Assembly (NCBI RefSeq): GCF_005771565.1
Contig: NZ_VAWA01000012.1
Span: 1 to 64,000, forward strand
Direction: 5' to 3'
From: Nesterenkonia sphaerica
GTDB lineage: Bacteria; Actinomycetota; Actinomycetes; Actinomycetales; Micrococcaceae
DNA length: 64,000 bases
Shown here: piece by piece, positions 52,859 through 61,260 of the stretch
How positions within the stretch are numbered: the first letter of the stretch is position 1
Layout: each line of letters begins with the position of its first letter
Notes under the pieces: model-generated
Told to the model about the DNA's origin: nothing
Seen by the model: only the letters and a program-made list of their open reading frames with translations
Databases searched by the model: none
Translations under genes and position numbers: made by a program

Positions 52859-53583
52859 TGAACCGCCCAGGAGCAGCCACCGGCCGGTGGGATGCTGCGG
52901 TGACGGTGACTGCCGCGCTGGGCGCCGCAGCTGCGCTGAATGTGGCCTTTCCCGCAGGGGCAGTGGTGAGCGGGATCAGTGTGGCGGCGTCGGGCATTGT
53001 TCCGGGCATCGCCGGATGGTCCGTTGCCCGCCGTCGCCCGCGGCTGATCACCCCAGCTGACCGGGTGACATTGGTGCGGGTGGTACTGATCGGCGTGCTC
53101 ACTGCCGCTGTGGTGCTGGTCTTCGCCGGAGCCATGCCCGCCCGCACCTGGACGGTACTGGTGATCGCCGCATGTGCCGCTGTGCTGGATGCCGCAGATG
53201 GCTGGGTCGCCCGGCGCTCCAATGGAGGCAGCGGCGCCGGAGCCCGGCTGGACGCAGAGGCCGATGCTGCGGCGCTGCTGGTGCTCTCGGCGCTGCTGGC
53301 GTTCACCGTCGGCTGGTGGGTCCTGCTGATCGGTCTGCTGCGGTACGCCTTCGCCCTGGGGACTCGCCTACGGCGGGCCTGGCGGCAGCAGCTGCCCTAC
53401 AGCGGTGCGCGCAGGGTGGTGGCCGGCGTTCAGGCCGCGGTGGTGGTGGTTGGGCTGGGACCGGTGGTGCCCGTGCCGCTGGCGGCGGGGTCGGCGGCGG
53501 TCGCATTGGCAGTGCTGCTGTGGTCGTTCGGCCGCGACGTGGTGTGGCTGGAACAGACCCAGGATTGGAGGCAGGACCCCTGA
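52858..53583 (+). CDS. CDP-alcohol phosphatidyltransferase family protein
   Basis: This 241-aa membrane enzyme has the full CDP-alcohol phosphotransferase signature in DAADGWVARRS followed by GARLDAEAD, that is D-x2-D-G-x2-A-R-x8-G-x3-D-x3-D. These enzymes join a phospho-lipid group from a CDP-activated donor to an alcohol. About six membrane segments are visible. Substrates are unknown. It overlaps DUF3817 upstream and the glycosyltransferase downstream by one base each, showing translational coupling. Confidence 0.85.
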   Translation: MNRPGAATGRWDAAVTVTAALGAAAALNVAFPAGAVVSGISVAASGIVPGIAGWSVARRRPRLITPADRVTLVRVVLIGVLTAAVVLVFAGAMPARTWTVLVIAACAAVLDAADGWVARRSNGGSGAGARLDAEADAAALLVLSALLAFTVGWWVLLIGLLRYAFALGTRLRRAWRQQLPYSGARRVVAGVQAAVVVVGLGPVVPVPLAAGSAAVALAVLLWSFGRDVVWLEQTQDWRQDP

Positions 53584-54647
53584 TGGGACCCGCAGCCGAG
53601 CGCGCGTTCGTGGTGCCAAGAGATCTGCCGGGCCCCAGCGGAGGACTGCAGTACAACCGCCGTGTGTTGGAGAGCTGGCACGCTCAGGACCTGGTGGTCG
53701 CCGAGGTGCCGGTCGGGGGCACCTGGCCGACTCCGGACCCCCAGGCTCGCCGGGAACTGGTCCAGCGCCTGGGCAGCTGCCGCTCGGCGCTGGTTGACGG
53801 GATCATCGCCTCCGCTGCCGCTGATGAACTAGCCCAGGCGAAGGCTGCCGGGGTGGAGATCTCGGTGCTGATGCATCTTCCGCTGCCTGCTGAGGCTGGT
53901 CTGGGCCCGGCCCAGCAGCGGAAGCTGGCCACTGGTGAGGGCCGCGCCCTGAAACACGCTCACCGGGTGATCTGCACCAGCGAATGGGCCCGCCGGGACA
54001 TCATCCGCCGCTACGGCGCCATGCGAACCGCCGTAGCGCCGCCCGGTGCCGATCCCGCACCTCTGGCTGCCGGGTCCGTTCCCCCGCAGCTGCTGTTCCT
54101 GGGGGCCGTCTCGGAGCGGAAGAACCCCCTGTTGCTGCTGAAGGCCCTGGAGCCGGTGAGCAACATGCAGTGGAGCCTGACCCTCGCCGGCCCTGCAGGG
54201 CCAGACCCGCAGTACGTGGAGACGGTCACAGCCGCAGCCGACCTGTTCCCCGGCCGTGTGGAGCTGCCTGGTCCGCTCACCGGGGACGCACTGGAACGGC
54301 TGTGGGAGCGCACGGACCTGTTGGTGCTGCCCTCGCTGGCGGAGACGTACGGGATGGTGGTGACTGAAGCCGTGGCACGGGGCATCCCCGCAGTGGTGGG
54401 GGCCGGTACCGGGGCCGCCGAAGCATTGGCCGCAGCCCACCGGCCCCCGGACCGCGTGGGCCCCCAGCAGCTGCCAGGGACCGCGGTGGATCCCCACCAT
54501 GTCCCGGCCTGGACCGCTGTGCTGCGAGAGTGGCTCAGTGACCAGACGCTGCGCCGCCGTTGGCGCAGCAATGCGGTCACCGACCGGGATAGACTCCGAC
54601 CATGGAGCGAGACCGCGACGACTCTCCGGAGGGCACTGCGCTGGTGA
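53583..54647 (+). CDS. Glycosyltransferase family 4 protein
   Basis: This 354-aa GT-B fold glycosyltransferase has an N-terminal acceptor domain beginning around AFVVPRDLPGPSGGLQYNRR. The donor domain has LLFLGAVSERKNPLLLLKAL and the nucleotide-sugar motif LVLPSLAETYGMVVTEAVARGIP (quoted in part), whose E-x7-E pattern is typical of GT4. ATG 53583 overlaps the previous stop (TGATG). A longer frame reaching into the phosphotransferase gene is noise. The sugar and acceptor are unknown. Confidence 0.88.
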   Translation: MGPAAERAFVVPRDLPGPSGGLQYNRRVLESWHAQDLVVAEVPVGGTWPTPDPQARRELVQRLGSCRSALVDGIIASAAADELAQAKAAGVEISVLMHLPLPAEAGLGPAQQRKLATGEGRALKHAHRVICTSEWARRDIIRRYGAMRTAVAPPGADPAPLAAGSVPPQLLFLGAVSERKNPLLLLKALEPVSNMQWSLTLAGPAGPDPQYVETVTAAADLFPGRVELPGPLTGDALERLWERTDLLVLPSLAETYGMVVTEAVARGIPAVVGAGTGAAEALAAAHRPPDRVGPQQLPGTAVDPHHVPAWTAVLREWLSDQTLRRRWRSNAVTDRDRLRPWSETATTLRRALRW

Positions 54648-55477
54648 CCCGCCCGGTGGCCGCTGACTGGCTGGGCCTGCGCCGGGAGGCGGATCACCAG
54701 GCGCGGCAGAGCACCATGGCGGGAATCCAGCGCATCGAGGCCTGGGCGGGCGCCCAATTGGGGCCTGGCCAAGCTGTTCAGGTCATCGATCTGGGGGCGG
54801 GCACAGGATCGAATCAGGCCTGGCTGGCTCCCCGGCTGAGCCTCCCGCAGCGGTGGCTGCTGCTGGACCACGATGCGCAGCTGCTTGAGGTCAGCACTTC
54901 TACCGAGGTCGAGCAGGTGGTGGACACTGAGCGCAGCGTCGGCTCAGTGGATCAGCTGCCGGAGTTGATCTCCGCAGACTCCCCGACGGTCGTGACGTGT
55001 GCCGCCCTGCTGGATCTGCTCTCCCCACGCGAGGCCTCGCTCATCGCGGCCACGGTCGCTGCAAGGGGCTCCGCAGCCCTGCTGAGCCTGACCGTCACCG
55101 GAGAGGTGGCGCTGGACCCCGCTGACCCGCTGGATGACCAGATTGCCGCAGCCTTCGACGCCCATCAGCGCCGGGACGAGTTACTGGGCCCGGACGCCGC
55201 GGAGGCGGTGGCTGCTCGACTGCGCGAGCACCGCACAGCGGTGGAGGTGGTGCCCACCGATTGGGTGCTGGACAGCTCCCAGCCGCAGCTGCTGGCACGG
55301 TATCTGACTGACCGTGCTGCAGCCGCGGTGGAACAGGATGAGGCGCTGCGGCAGCCAGCTGAGCAGTGGGTACGACGGCGCCTGGACCAGCTGGAGACGG
55401 GCGAACTGAGGGTCCGGGTGGGTCACCTGGACCTGGTGTGTGTGCCACAGGCTGCATCCCCTGAACCCGCAGGCTGA
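54644..55477 (+). CDS. SAM-dependent methyltransferase
   Basis: This class I methyltransferase of about 277 aa has the SAM loop VIDLGAGTGSNQAWLAPRL near the N-terminus and the acidic strand WLLLDHDAQLL. The start is best set at GTG 54644, whose GTGA overlaps the glycosyltransferase stop and has GGAGGG 10 nt upstream; an ATG at 54602 would extend it with poor context. The substrate is not evident. Position after GT4 and before a YbhN-like protein suggests modification of the same glycoconjugate. Confidence 0.8.
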   Translation: MTRPVAADWLGLRREADHQARQSTMAGIQRIEAWAGAQLGPGQAVQVIDLGAGTGSNQAWLAPRLSLPQRWLLLDHDAQLLEVSTSTEVEQVVDTERSVGSVDQLPELISADSPTVVTCAALLDLLSPREASLIAATVAARGSAALLSLTVTGEVALDPADPLDDQIAAAFDAHQRRDELLGPDAAEAVAARLREHRTAVEVVPTDWVLDSSQPQLLARYLTDRAAAAVEQDEALRQPAEQWVRRRLDQLETGELRVRVGHLDLVCVPQAASPEPAG

Positions 55478-55480
55478 CCG

Positions 55481-56452
55481 GTGAGCGGTTGTGCCCCTGC
55501 CGGATCCGGGCCGGACCGCAGCGTGCCGTGGCGGAGCCTGGCGGTGGGAGCGCTGCAGGTGCTCGTCACTGTGTCGTTGCTGGGGCTCATCGCAGCGTGG
55601 TGGGGGATGGAGACGTTCAGCTCCGCGCTGCGGGGGCTTCCCTGGTGGACCTTTCTGGCAGCCGGCGCGCTGGGCGGCTCGGGGGTGCTGGTGCAGGCTC
55701 AGCGCTGGCGGATCGTGGCTCGGCATCACGCTATTGAGGTGCGCTTCGGCGCCGCGGTCGCCCGGTGCTGGCAGGCGGCCTTTCTCAACAGTGTGCTGCC
55801 CGGAGGCTTGGCCGGGGATGCGCTGCGGGCCGCAGATGACAGCACAGATGCCTCAGTGCCCACACGGCGCCGGGCTCTGGCCAGGGGGTTCGCCTCCATG
55901 GCGGCTGAGCGGCTGGCCGGCACCGCGGTGGTCTTCAGCGCCGGGGGCATCGCGCTGCTGCCCTATGTGCCGATGGCCGGGCTGGGCTGCCTTGGTGCCG
56001 CGCTGATCGCTGCGGGTATAGCCAGCCGGTGGCTGAGGCGGCTGGCCGCAGCAGAGATTCTGCGGGTGGTGATGCTGTCGGTACTGGGGTGGATGTGCTT
56101 CGCCAGTCTCTTCATGCTCTGTGTGATGGTGCTGGCCCCCACCACTCCCACGGCGGTGCTTCCGACCTCCGCCGCCGTGGCCCTGGCCGGGATGTCGGTG
56201 CCGGTGGGTGTGGGCGGGTGGGGCGCGCGGGAGATGGCGGCAGCCTGGAGCTTCACCCTGAGCGGTCTCTCCGCCGCCGAGGGAGTCCGAGTCGCGGTGG
56301 GCTACGGGGTGCTGGCCCTAGTATCGACGACACCGGGTGCTGTTATTGCCTCACTGCGGCTCATTCCCCGGCTGCGCCGGGCTCGCCTGTTCGCCGCAGG
56401 ACCGAGACCGCAAAATCCGCCTCAGCCTCCCACGGTCGAAGGTCCCACGTAG
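55481..56452 (+). CDS. YbhN/UPF0104-type membrane protein (lysylphosphatidylglycerol synthase TM-like)
   Basis: This 323-aa protein of the YbhN/AglD/MprF-transmembrane family has about eight hydrophobic segments. The family marks are LPGGLAGDALRA and MSVPVGVGGWGAREMAAAW. Relatives flip or handle lipid-linked compounds across the membrane. It starts GTG 55481, 3 nt after the methyltransferase stop. Its last ~92 bp overlap the 3' end of a convergent methyltransferase gene (56361-56996), so both C-termini are encoded on the same DNA. Confidence 0.82.
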   Translation: MSGCAPAGSGPDRSVPWRSLAVGALQVLVTVSLLGLIAAWWGMETFSSALRGLPWWTFLAAGALGGSGVLVQAQRWRIVARHHAIEVRFGAAVARCWQAAFLNSVLPGGLAGDALRAADDSTDASVPTRRRALARGFASMAAERLAGTAVVFSAGGIALLPYVPMAGLGCLGAALIAAGIASRWLRRLAAAEILRVVMLSVLGWMCFASLFMLCVMVLAPTTPTAVLPTSAAVALAGMSVPVGVGGWGAREMAAAWSFTLSGLSAAEGVRVAVGYGVLALVSTTPGAVIASLRLIPRLRRARLFAAGPRPQNPPQPPTVEGPT

Positions 56453-56996
56453 CGAACCGGTGCTCAAGGCGCAGACCCGCCTGGGCCACCTGCTGGTCGA
56501 ATTCTGTCAGCGACAGGTGTCGGTTGGTGTGGAACCCGACGATGATGAACCCCTCGGACCGCACGCACGCACGGATCCGCCGCAGTACCTGAGTTTCGGT
56601 ACCGGGCGCGAGAAAGACCATGACATTGCCGGCCAGCAGCGCAGCGTCGACGGGGTGATCGGCTCCCATTTTGGCCAGTTCCAGCTCGGTCAGATCGGCC
56701 ACCGCGTAGTGCGGGCCGGGGTGGTCTTGCGCTGCGGCGGCAAGGAGCACCGGGTCGGCGTCCACCCCGTAGACGGTGTGTCCGCGTTGGTGCAGCTCCC
56801 CGGCAATACGGCCGGTGCCGCATCCGGCGTCGAGCACGCGCGCCCGGCGCGGCAGCATGGCGTCGACAAGCCGCGCCTCCCCCACCAGGTCCTCGCCCTG
56901 GGCGGCCATAGTGCGGAAACGGTCAACGTACCGCTGGGAGTGGCCAGCGGCGGTCTCCGTCATCCACCGCGTGGGCTGGGGCCTCGGGTCTGTCAT
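56361..56996 (-). CDS. Class I SAM-dependent methyltransferase
   Basis: This 211-aa soluble methyltransferase of the Methyltransf_25/11 type has ARVLDAGCGTGRIAGEL for SAM and VYGVDADPVLLAAAA as the ribose-binding strand, then FLAPGTETQVLRRIRACV. The start is ATG 56996 (MTDPRPQ); an upstream in-frame ATG at 57017 is less likely. The substrate is unknown. Its 3' end runs 92 bp into the convergent membrane-protein gene. Confidence 0.85.
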   Translation of the reverse strand: MTDPRPQPTRWMTETAAGHSQRYVDRFRTMAAQGEDLVGEARLVDAMLPRRARVLDAGCGTGRIAGELHQRGHTVYGVDADPVLLAAAAQDHPGPHYAVADLTELELAKMGADHPVDAALLAGNVMVFLAPGTETQVLRRIRACVRSEGFIIVGFHTNRHLSLTEFDQQVAQAGLRLEHRFATWDLRPWEAEADFAVSVLRRTGEPGAAGE

Positions 56997-57056
56997 GGCC
57001 TCCACTCTACGAGGCACCCGGGACCACCAGGTGCAACGCTCCCACGGCAGTGCGGA

Positions 57057-57971
57057 TCAGCACCAGGACCTCGAACAGCCGCTGCGAGATCCGCGAGGCC
57101 AGCCAGCTAGGCGCAGCACCGCCTGAACCGGCAGGTGGTCGGAAGCCCAGCCGCCGCAGTGCCGTACGGCGTTGATCGCCGCACTAGAGACCTGGAACGA
57201 CGGCGAGCACAGGATCCAGTCGATGCGCGCCCCGCTCACCGTGGGCGGGTGATACCGGGCCAGGGTGTCCCACTCCGGACTGAGGTGGCGGCGGGCCGCA
57301 GCCCATGTGTCGAGCAGCAGCTCACCGGACTGCAGCTCGCGCAACGGTGGAGCCTCAGCTGCGGCGTTGAAGTCCCCGGTGATGATCACTGGCAGTCCGG
57401 AGCCGGTGACGGCCTTGCGCAGCATCCGGGCCGCCCTCAGCCGCGCGGGTGCAGAGATATGGTCCAGGTGCGTATTGATGGCCAAGAAGCTTCGGCCAGT
57501 AGAGAGGTCGCGGAAGGTGGCGGACACCATAATCCTGGGGTAGACGCTCCCCCAGGATCTGGATCCCGCCTTCCGCGGTCTCTTTGACAGCGCGAACTGC
57601 TCCCAGTCCAGCAGCTCGAGCCGGGAGGCGTCGTAAATGATGGGATTCCCCTCACCGCGTCCTGCCGTCCCTCGGCCCCGGCCGAGCATCCGGTAACGCT
57701 CCCCCAGTGACTCCTGCACGACGAAGGCTTGGTCAGCGAGCGCTTCCTGCACACCCACCACGGTGGGCCGCTCAGCAGCGAGCAGGCGGCGCAGGCGCGG
57801 GGCACGCTGCGGCCAGCGGTCAGCCGCCTTCAGGGAGGGTCTGCTGATTCTGCGGCGAATGTTCCAGCTCATCACGTGCACCGCCGGCGCCTCCACAGGT
57901 CCGATCAGCGCCTCTGGACGCGCAGACTCGCTGCGGGCAGAGCCGGGGTGCAGCCGGGGCGTGTAGTCCAT
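57057..57971 (-). CDS. Endonuclease/exonuclease/phosphatase family protein
   Basis: This 304-aa metal-dependent hydrolase of the EEP fold (DNase I, exonuclease III, sphingomyelinase relatives) has the full motif set: MSWNIRRR, VVGVQEAL, the catalytic His in INTHLDHISAPAR, IITGDFNAA and the final SDHLPVQA. No signal peptide is visible. It could act on DNA or phosphoesters; sequence alone does not decide. It lies 18 bp downstream of the pcm-like gene on the same strand. Confidence 0.85.
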   Translation of the reverse strand: MDYTPRLHPGSARSESARPEALIGPVEAPAVHVMSWNIRRRISRPSLKAADRWPQRAPRLRRLLAAERPTVVGVQEALADQAFVVQESLGERYRMLGRGRGTAGRGEGNPIIYDASRLELLDWEQFALSKRPRKAGSRSWGSVYPRIMVSATFRDLSTGRSFLAINTHLDHISAPARLRAARMLRKAVTGSGLPVIITGDFNAAAEAPPLRELQSGELLLDTWAAARRHLSPEWDTLARYHPPTVSGARIDWILCSPSFQVSSAAINAVRHCGGWASDHLPVQAVLRLAGWPRGSRSGCSRSWC

Positions 57972-57988
57972 CAGTGCGGCACCCGCGC

Positions 57989-58564
57989 TCAGCGCAGCGG
58001 CACAAACGTGTAGGGGCCGTGCCGAGTGACGGTGATGTCCTCAGCATCCTTCACCACCCGCAGCAGCTGACCGCGGACCGGGGTCACCATGATGCCGCCC
58101 ACTTCAAGCTGATCCACCAGTGCCTGTGGCAGCTCCTGAGCTTCCGCGGAGACCAGAATCCGGTGGAAGGGAGCCTCCTGCGGGAGACCGAGCTGCCCTG
58201 GTGTGGCCTGGCGGACCTCGGCCCAGGGCATGCGGTGGGCCGCCACGGCGGCAGCGGCGCCCTGGGTGAGCTCAGGGACCAGCTCCACGCCGATCACCTG
58301 GCCATGCCGGCCCACCAGGTGTGCGAGCAGGCTGGTCGACCACCCGGATCCGGCACCGACGTCGAGCACCTTCTGGCCGGGCTGAACCTCCAGCAGCCGC
58401 AGCATGGCCTTCACCGTGCGCGGCTGGGAGTTCGTCTGAGCGAAGCCAATCGGCAGAGCTTGGTCCACCTGCGCCAGGTAGCGGACTTCCTCGGGCAGGA
58501 AGTCCGCACGCGGCACGGCAGCCATCGCCTCGGCAATGACGTCGGCCCGGTGCTTCCGCCTCAT
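57989..58564 (-). CDS. pcm: Protein-L-isoaspartate O-methyltransferase family protein
   Basis: This 191-aa methyltransferase is related to Pcm, which repairs isoaspartate in damaged proteins. The N-terminal FLPEEVRYLAQVDQALPIGFAQTNSQP region is typical (quoted in part), followed by the SAM loop VLDVGAGSGWSTSLLAHLVG. It is a little shorter than E. coli Pcm (~208 aa), so another role is possible. The start ATG 58564 (MRRKHRADV) sits well. It leads a two-gene unit with the EEP protein. Confidence 0.82.
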   Translation of the reverse strand: MRRKHRADVIAEAMAAVPRADFLPEEVRYLAQVDQALPIGFAQTNSQPRTVKAMLRLLEVQPGQKVLDVGAGSGWSTSLLAHLVGRHGQVIGVELVPELTQGAAAAVAAHRMPWAEVRQATPGQLGLPQEAPFHRILVSAEAQELPQALVDQLEVGGIMVTPVRGQLLRVVKDAEDITVTRHGPYTFVPLR

Positions 58565-58616
58565 ACCTCCATGGTGCCTGATCTGCCTCCACGGCGGGTG
58601 AAAAGCGCGTCAGGAA

Positions 58617-60326
58617 TCAGGGCTCACGCAGCCACACTGTGGTTTCAGCCGGTATCTGGTCACCGGTGAACGGTTCGGAACTGACCAGCACCTCGCCCTC
58701 GGGCAGCGGCTGGGGCTGCTGACCGAAGTTGGTGACACAGATCCATCCGTTGCTGCGCCGGAATGCCAGCACCTCGCGGTGACCGCTCTCGATCCACTCC
58801 AGTGTCTCGTCAGCCTGGAGGTCACGGCGCAGGCTCAGCGCGCTGCGGTAGAGGTTGAGCGTCGAGTCTGCCTGCGCCTCCTGCGCTTCCACGCTGTGGG
58901 CGGAGAACCACTCCGGCTGAGGCAGGTGGGCCTCACCGGGGCCGAAACCGAACGATGCTCCGCTCGTGCTCCATGGCAGCGGTACCCGGCATCCGTCGCG
59001 TCCCACGCTGACCCCAGGACTGCGGAAAAAAGTGGGATCCTGACGGGCGCTGTCGGGGATGTTGGCCACCTCGTGGAGACCCAGTTCCTCTCCCTGGTAG
59101 AGATAGGCGCTGCCCGGCAGCGCCAACTCGAACAAGGTCGCTGCACGGGCTCGGCGGAGTCCGGTGGCGGCGTCCAGCTCTGGAGCGGTCCCTCCCGAGA
59201 GCAGCCAGTAGGTTCCGTCTTTGTCCTCCTCGGCGGCCTTCGGGGGAAGGCCGTAGCGGGTGGCGTGCCTGACCACGTCGTGGTTGGAGAGCACCCAGGT
59301 GCTGGAGGAGCCGGACTGGGCTGCCAGTTCGAGGTTGAAGGTGACTGTGTCACGGAACTGTGCGGCGTCGAAGTGAGCCTCCAACAGGTCAAAGTTGAAG
59401 GCCTGTCCGAGTCCCTCGGGTGAGGCGTACTGGGGCCGGCGGGCGGAGTCCACCCACGCCTCGGCCACGCCGAATTTTGCCGGGGTGTACTCGTCGAAGA
59501 CTTCCCGCCATGCACGGTAGATCTCGTGGACCTCGTCGCGGTCCCATATGGGGTGCGTGCCGTCCTTGGGAAGGGCGTCGAGCTCGGCCTGGGTGGGGAG
59601 CCGCTCCGGCAGGTCCTTGGAGAGGCCGTGGGCGACGTCGACCCGGAACCCGTCGACCCCCCGGTCCGACCAGAACCGCAGAGTGGTCAGGAAGTCCTCA
59701 TGGACCTCTGGGTTCTTCCAGTTCAGGTCAGGCTGCTCCTGAGCGAAGCTGTGCAGGTACCACTGGCCCGGTGAGCCGTCGGGCTCGGTGATGCGGGTCC
59801 ACGCCGGTCCGCCGAAGATGGACTGCCAGTCTGAGGGTGGCTGGTCCCCACCTGGGCCGGTGCCGTCTCGGAAGATGTACCGGTCGCGAGCCGCTGATCC
59901 CGGTGGGGATTCGAGCGCCTCGCGGAACCAGGCGTGGCGGTCCGAGGTGTGGTTCGGAACCAGGTCGACGATCAGCCGGATGCCGGCGCCGTGGAGGGCC
60001 TTGACCAACTCGTCGAAGTCTTGCAGAGTGCCAATCTTCGGATCGACGTCACGGTAGTCGTCGACGTCGTACCCGCCGTCGGCCAGTGCTGAGGGGTAGA
60101 ACGGGCTCAGCCACACCGCGTCGATCCCCAAGCCTTGGAGATAGTCGACCCGGGAGGCGATGCCGCGGAGGTCGCCGATGCCATTGCCGTCTGCATCAGC
60201 GAAGGACCGGGGGTAGATCTGATACACCGCTGCCTGTCTCCACCAGTGCTGGTCTCCGCTGAGCTCGGTGGACGGCAGGGGCGCGACAGCAGTAGAGGTG
60301 TGCGGCAAGGGGATGGGTCCTTTCAT
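58617..60326 (-). CDS. GH13 alpha-glucosidase (oligo-1,6-glucosidase-like)
   Basis: This 569-aa cytoplasmic glycoside hydrolase of family 13 has the opening WWRQAAVYQIYPRSFADADG and the conserved LVPNHTSDRH. The nucleophile Asp is in GFRVDVAHG, the acid/base Glu in GVAEAWVD, and the third acid in VLSNHDVVRH. The set matches alpha-glucosidases that split maltose, isomaltose or sucrose-like sugars; the linkage cannot be fixed from sequence. The start ATG 60326 has no clear ribosome site. It is the last gene of the sugar uptake operon, 37 bp after the second permease. Confidence 0.9.
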   Translation of the reverse strand: MKGPIPLPHTSTAVAPLPSTELSGDQHWWRQAAVYQIYPRSFADADGNGIGDLRGIASRVDYLQGLGIDAVWLSPFYPSALADGGYDVDDYRDVDPKIGTLQDFDELVKALHGAGIRLIVDLVPNHTSDRHAWFREALESPPGSAARDRYIFRDGTGPGGDQPPSDWQSIFGGPAWTRITEPDGSPGQWYLHSFAQEQPDLNWKNPEVHEDFLTTLRFWSDRGVDGFRVDVAHGLSKDLPERLPTQAELDALPKDGTHPIWDRDEVHEIYRAWREVFDEYTPAKFGVAEAWVDSARRPQYASPEGLGQAFNFDLLEAHFDAAQFRDTVTFNLELAAQSGSSSTWVLSNHDVVRHATRYGLPPKAAEEDKDGTYWLLSGGTAPELDAATGLRRARAATLFELALPGSAYLYQGEELGLHEVANIPDSARQDPTFFRSPGVSVGRDGCRVPLPWSTSGASFGFGPGEAHLPQPEWFSAHSVEAQEAQADSTLNLYRSALSLRRDLQADETLEWIESGHREVLAFRRSNGWICVTNFGQQPQPLPEGEVLVSSEPFTGDQIPAETTVWLREP

Positions 60327-60363
60327 TCGGTGCAGTACAGGAACGGATCAGTCGGGGGAAGTA

Positions 60364-61260
60364 TTACTTGACTGCGCCTTGGGTGAGCCCGGAGAGGACC
60401 CACCGCTGGGAAATCACGTAGGCAATGATGGCCGGCGCCATGGCCATCAGGTAGGAGGCGAAAGCAACATGGTAGTTGTTGCTGAACTGGGTTTGGAACA
60501 TTTCTTGGACCACCGGCAGCGTCTGCAGTGAGGGGTCAGCGATGATCATGGAGGGCATCATGAAGTCATTCCAGGACTTCAGGAACGCGAAGATGCCGAC
60601 CGTTGCGCTCATCGGTGCCAGCAGGGGGAACACGATCCGCCAGAAGGCCCCAGCGGTGGAGGCCCCGTCAATGCGGGCGGATTCCTCCAACTCTCCGGGC
60701 AGCGACCTGAGAAATGCGGTGAACAGCAGGGTGCTGAAGGACAGCTGGAACATGATGTGCAGCAGCGCCACACCGAGGGGGTTGGCCAGCTCCACCATCC
60801 CAGTGAGTTTCACCTGGGACAGCGCCAGGACGGGGAACGGCAGGAACATGGCACCGAGCAGGTAGTAGAACGCCCAGCGGAAGGCTCGCCGCTCCCAGTT
60901 CCGGGAGATGGCGTAGGAGGCCATAGCGCTGAGAATGATGGTTCCCACAACTGTCACCACGGTGATCAGCAGGGAGATGGTGAAGGCCCGCGGGAAGTCG
61001 GTCAGCGCCCAGGCAGTGGTGAACCCTTCCATGCTCACTGGAGAAGGCAGGGCAAACGCTTCGCCTTCGACCGCTTGTTCGCCCGATTTCAGTGCCATGG
61101 AGATGGTCACGTAAAAGGGAAGGATCACCGTCGCTGCGCAGAGAATGAGAATCACGGTGGTGCCCCACCGCTGCTGTCCGGATCCACGAGCAGCCGGCCG
61201 CTGACTCCTAGAGGTGGTGCTGGCTGCACCGCCGGGGATGGTGGTAGTGGGCAGGGTCAT
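60364..61260 (-). CDS. ABC sugar transporter permease (MalG-like)
   Basis: This 298-aa inner-membrane permease has six hydrophobic segments and the EAA loop ELEESARIDGASTAGAFWRI that docks the ATPase. It belongs to the carbohydrate uptake type-1 (CUT1) MalG group. The ATG overlaps the stop of the MalF-like gene (TGATG). With the MalF-like partner and the binding protein it would import an alpha-glucoside; no ATPase gene lies in the visible operon, so a shared MsiK/MalK-type ATPase elsewhere is expected. Confidence 0.9.
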   Translation of the reverse strand: MTLPTTTIPGGAASTTSRSQRPAARGSGQQRWGTTVILILCAATVILPFYVTISMALKSGEQAVEGEAFALPSPVSMEGFTTAWALTDFPRAFTISLLITVVTVVGTIILSAMASYAISRNWERRAFRWAFYYLLGAMFLPFPVLALSQVKLTGMVELANPLGVALLHIMFQLSFSTLLFTAFLRSLPGELEESARIDGASTAGAFWRIVFPLLAPMSATVGIFAFLKSWNDFMMPSMIIADPSLQTLPVVQEMFQTQFSNNYHVAFASYLMAMAPAIIAYVISQRWVLSGLTQGAVK

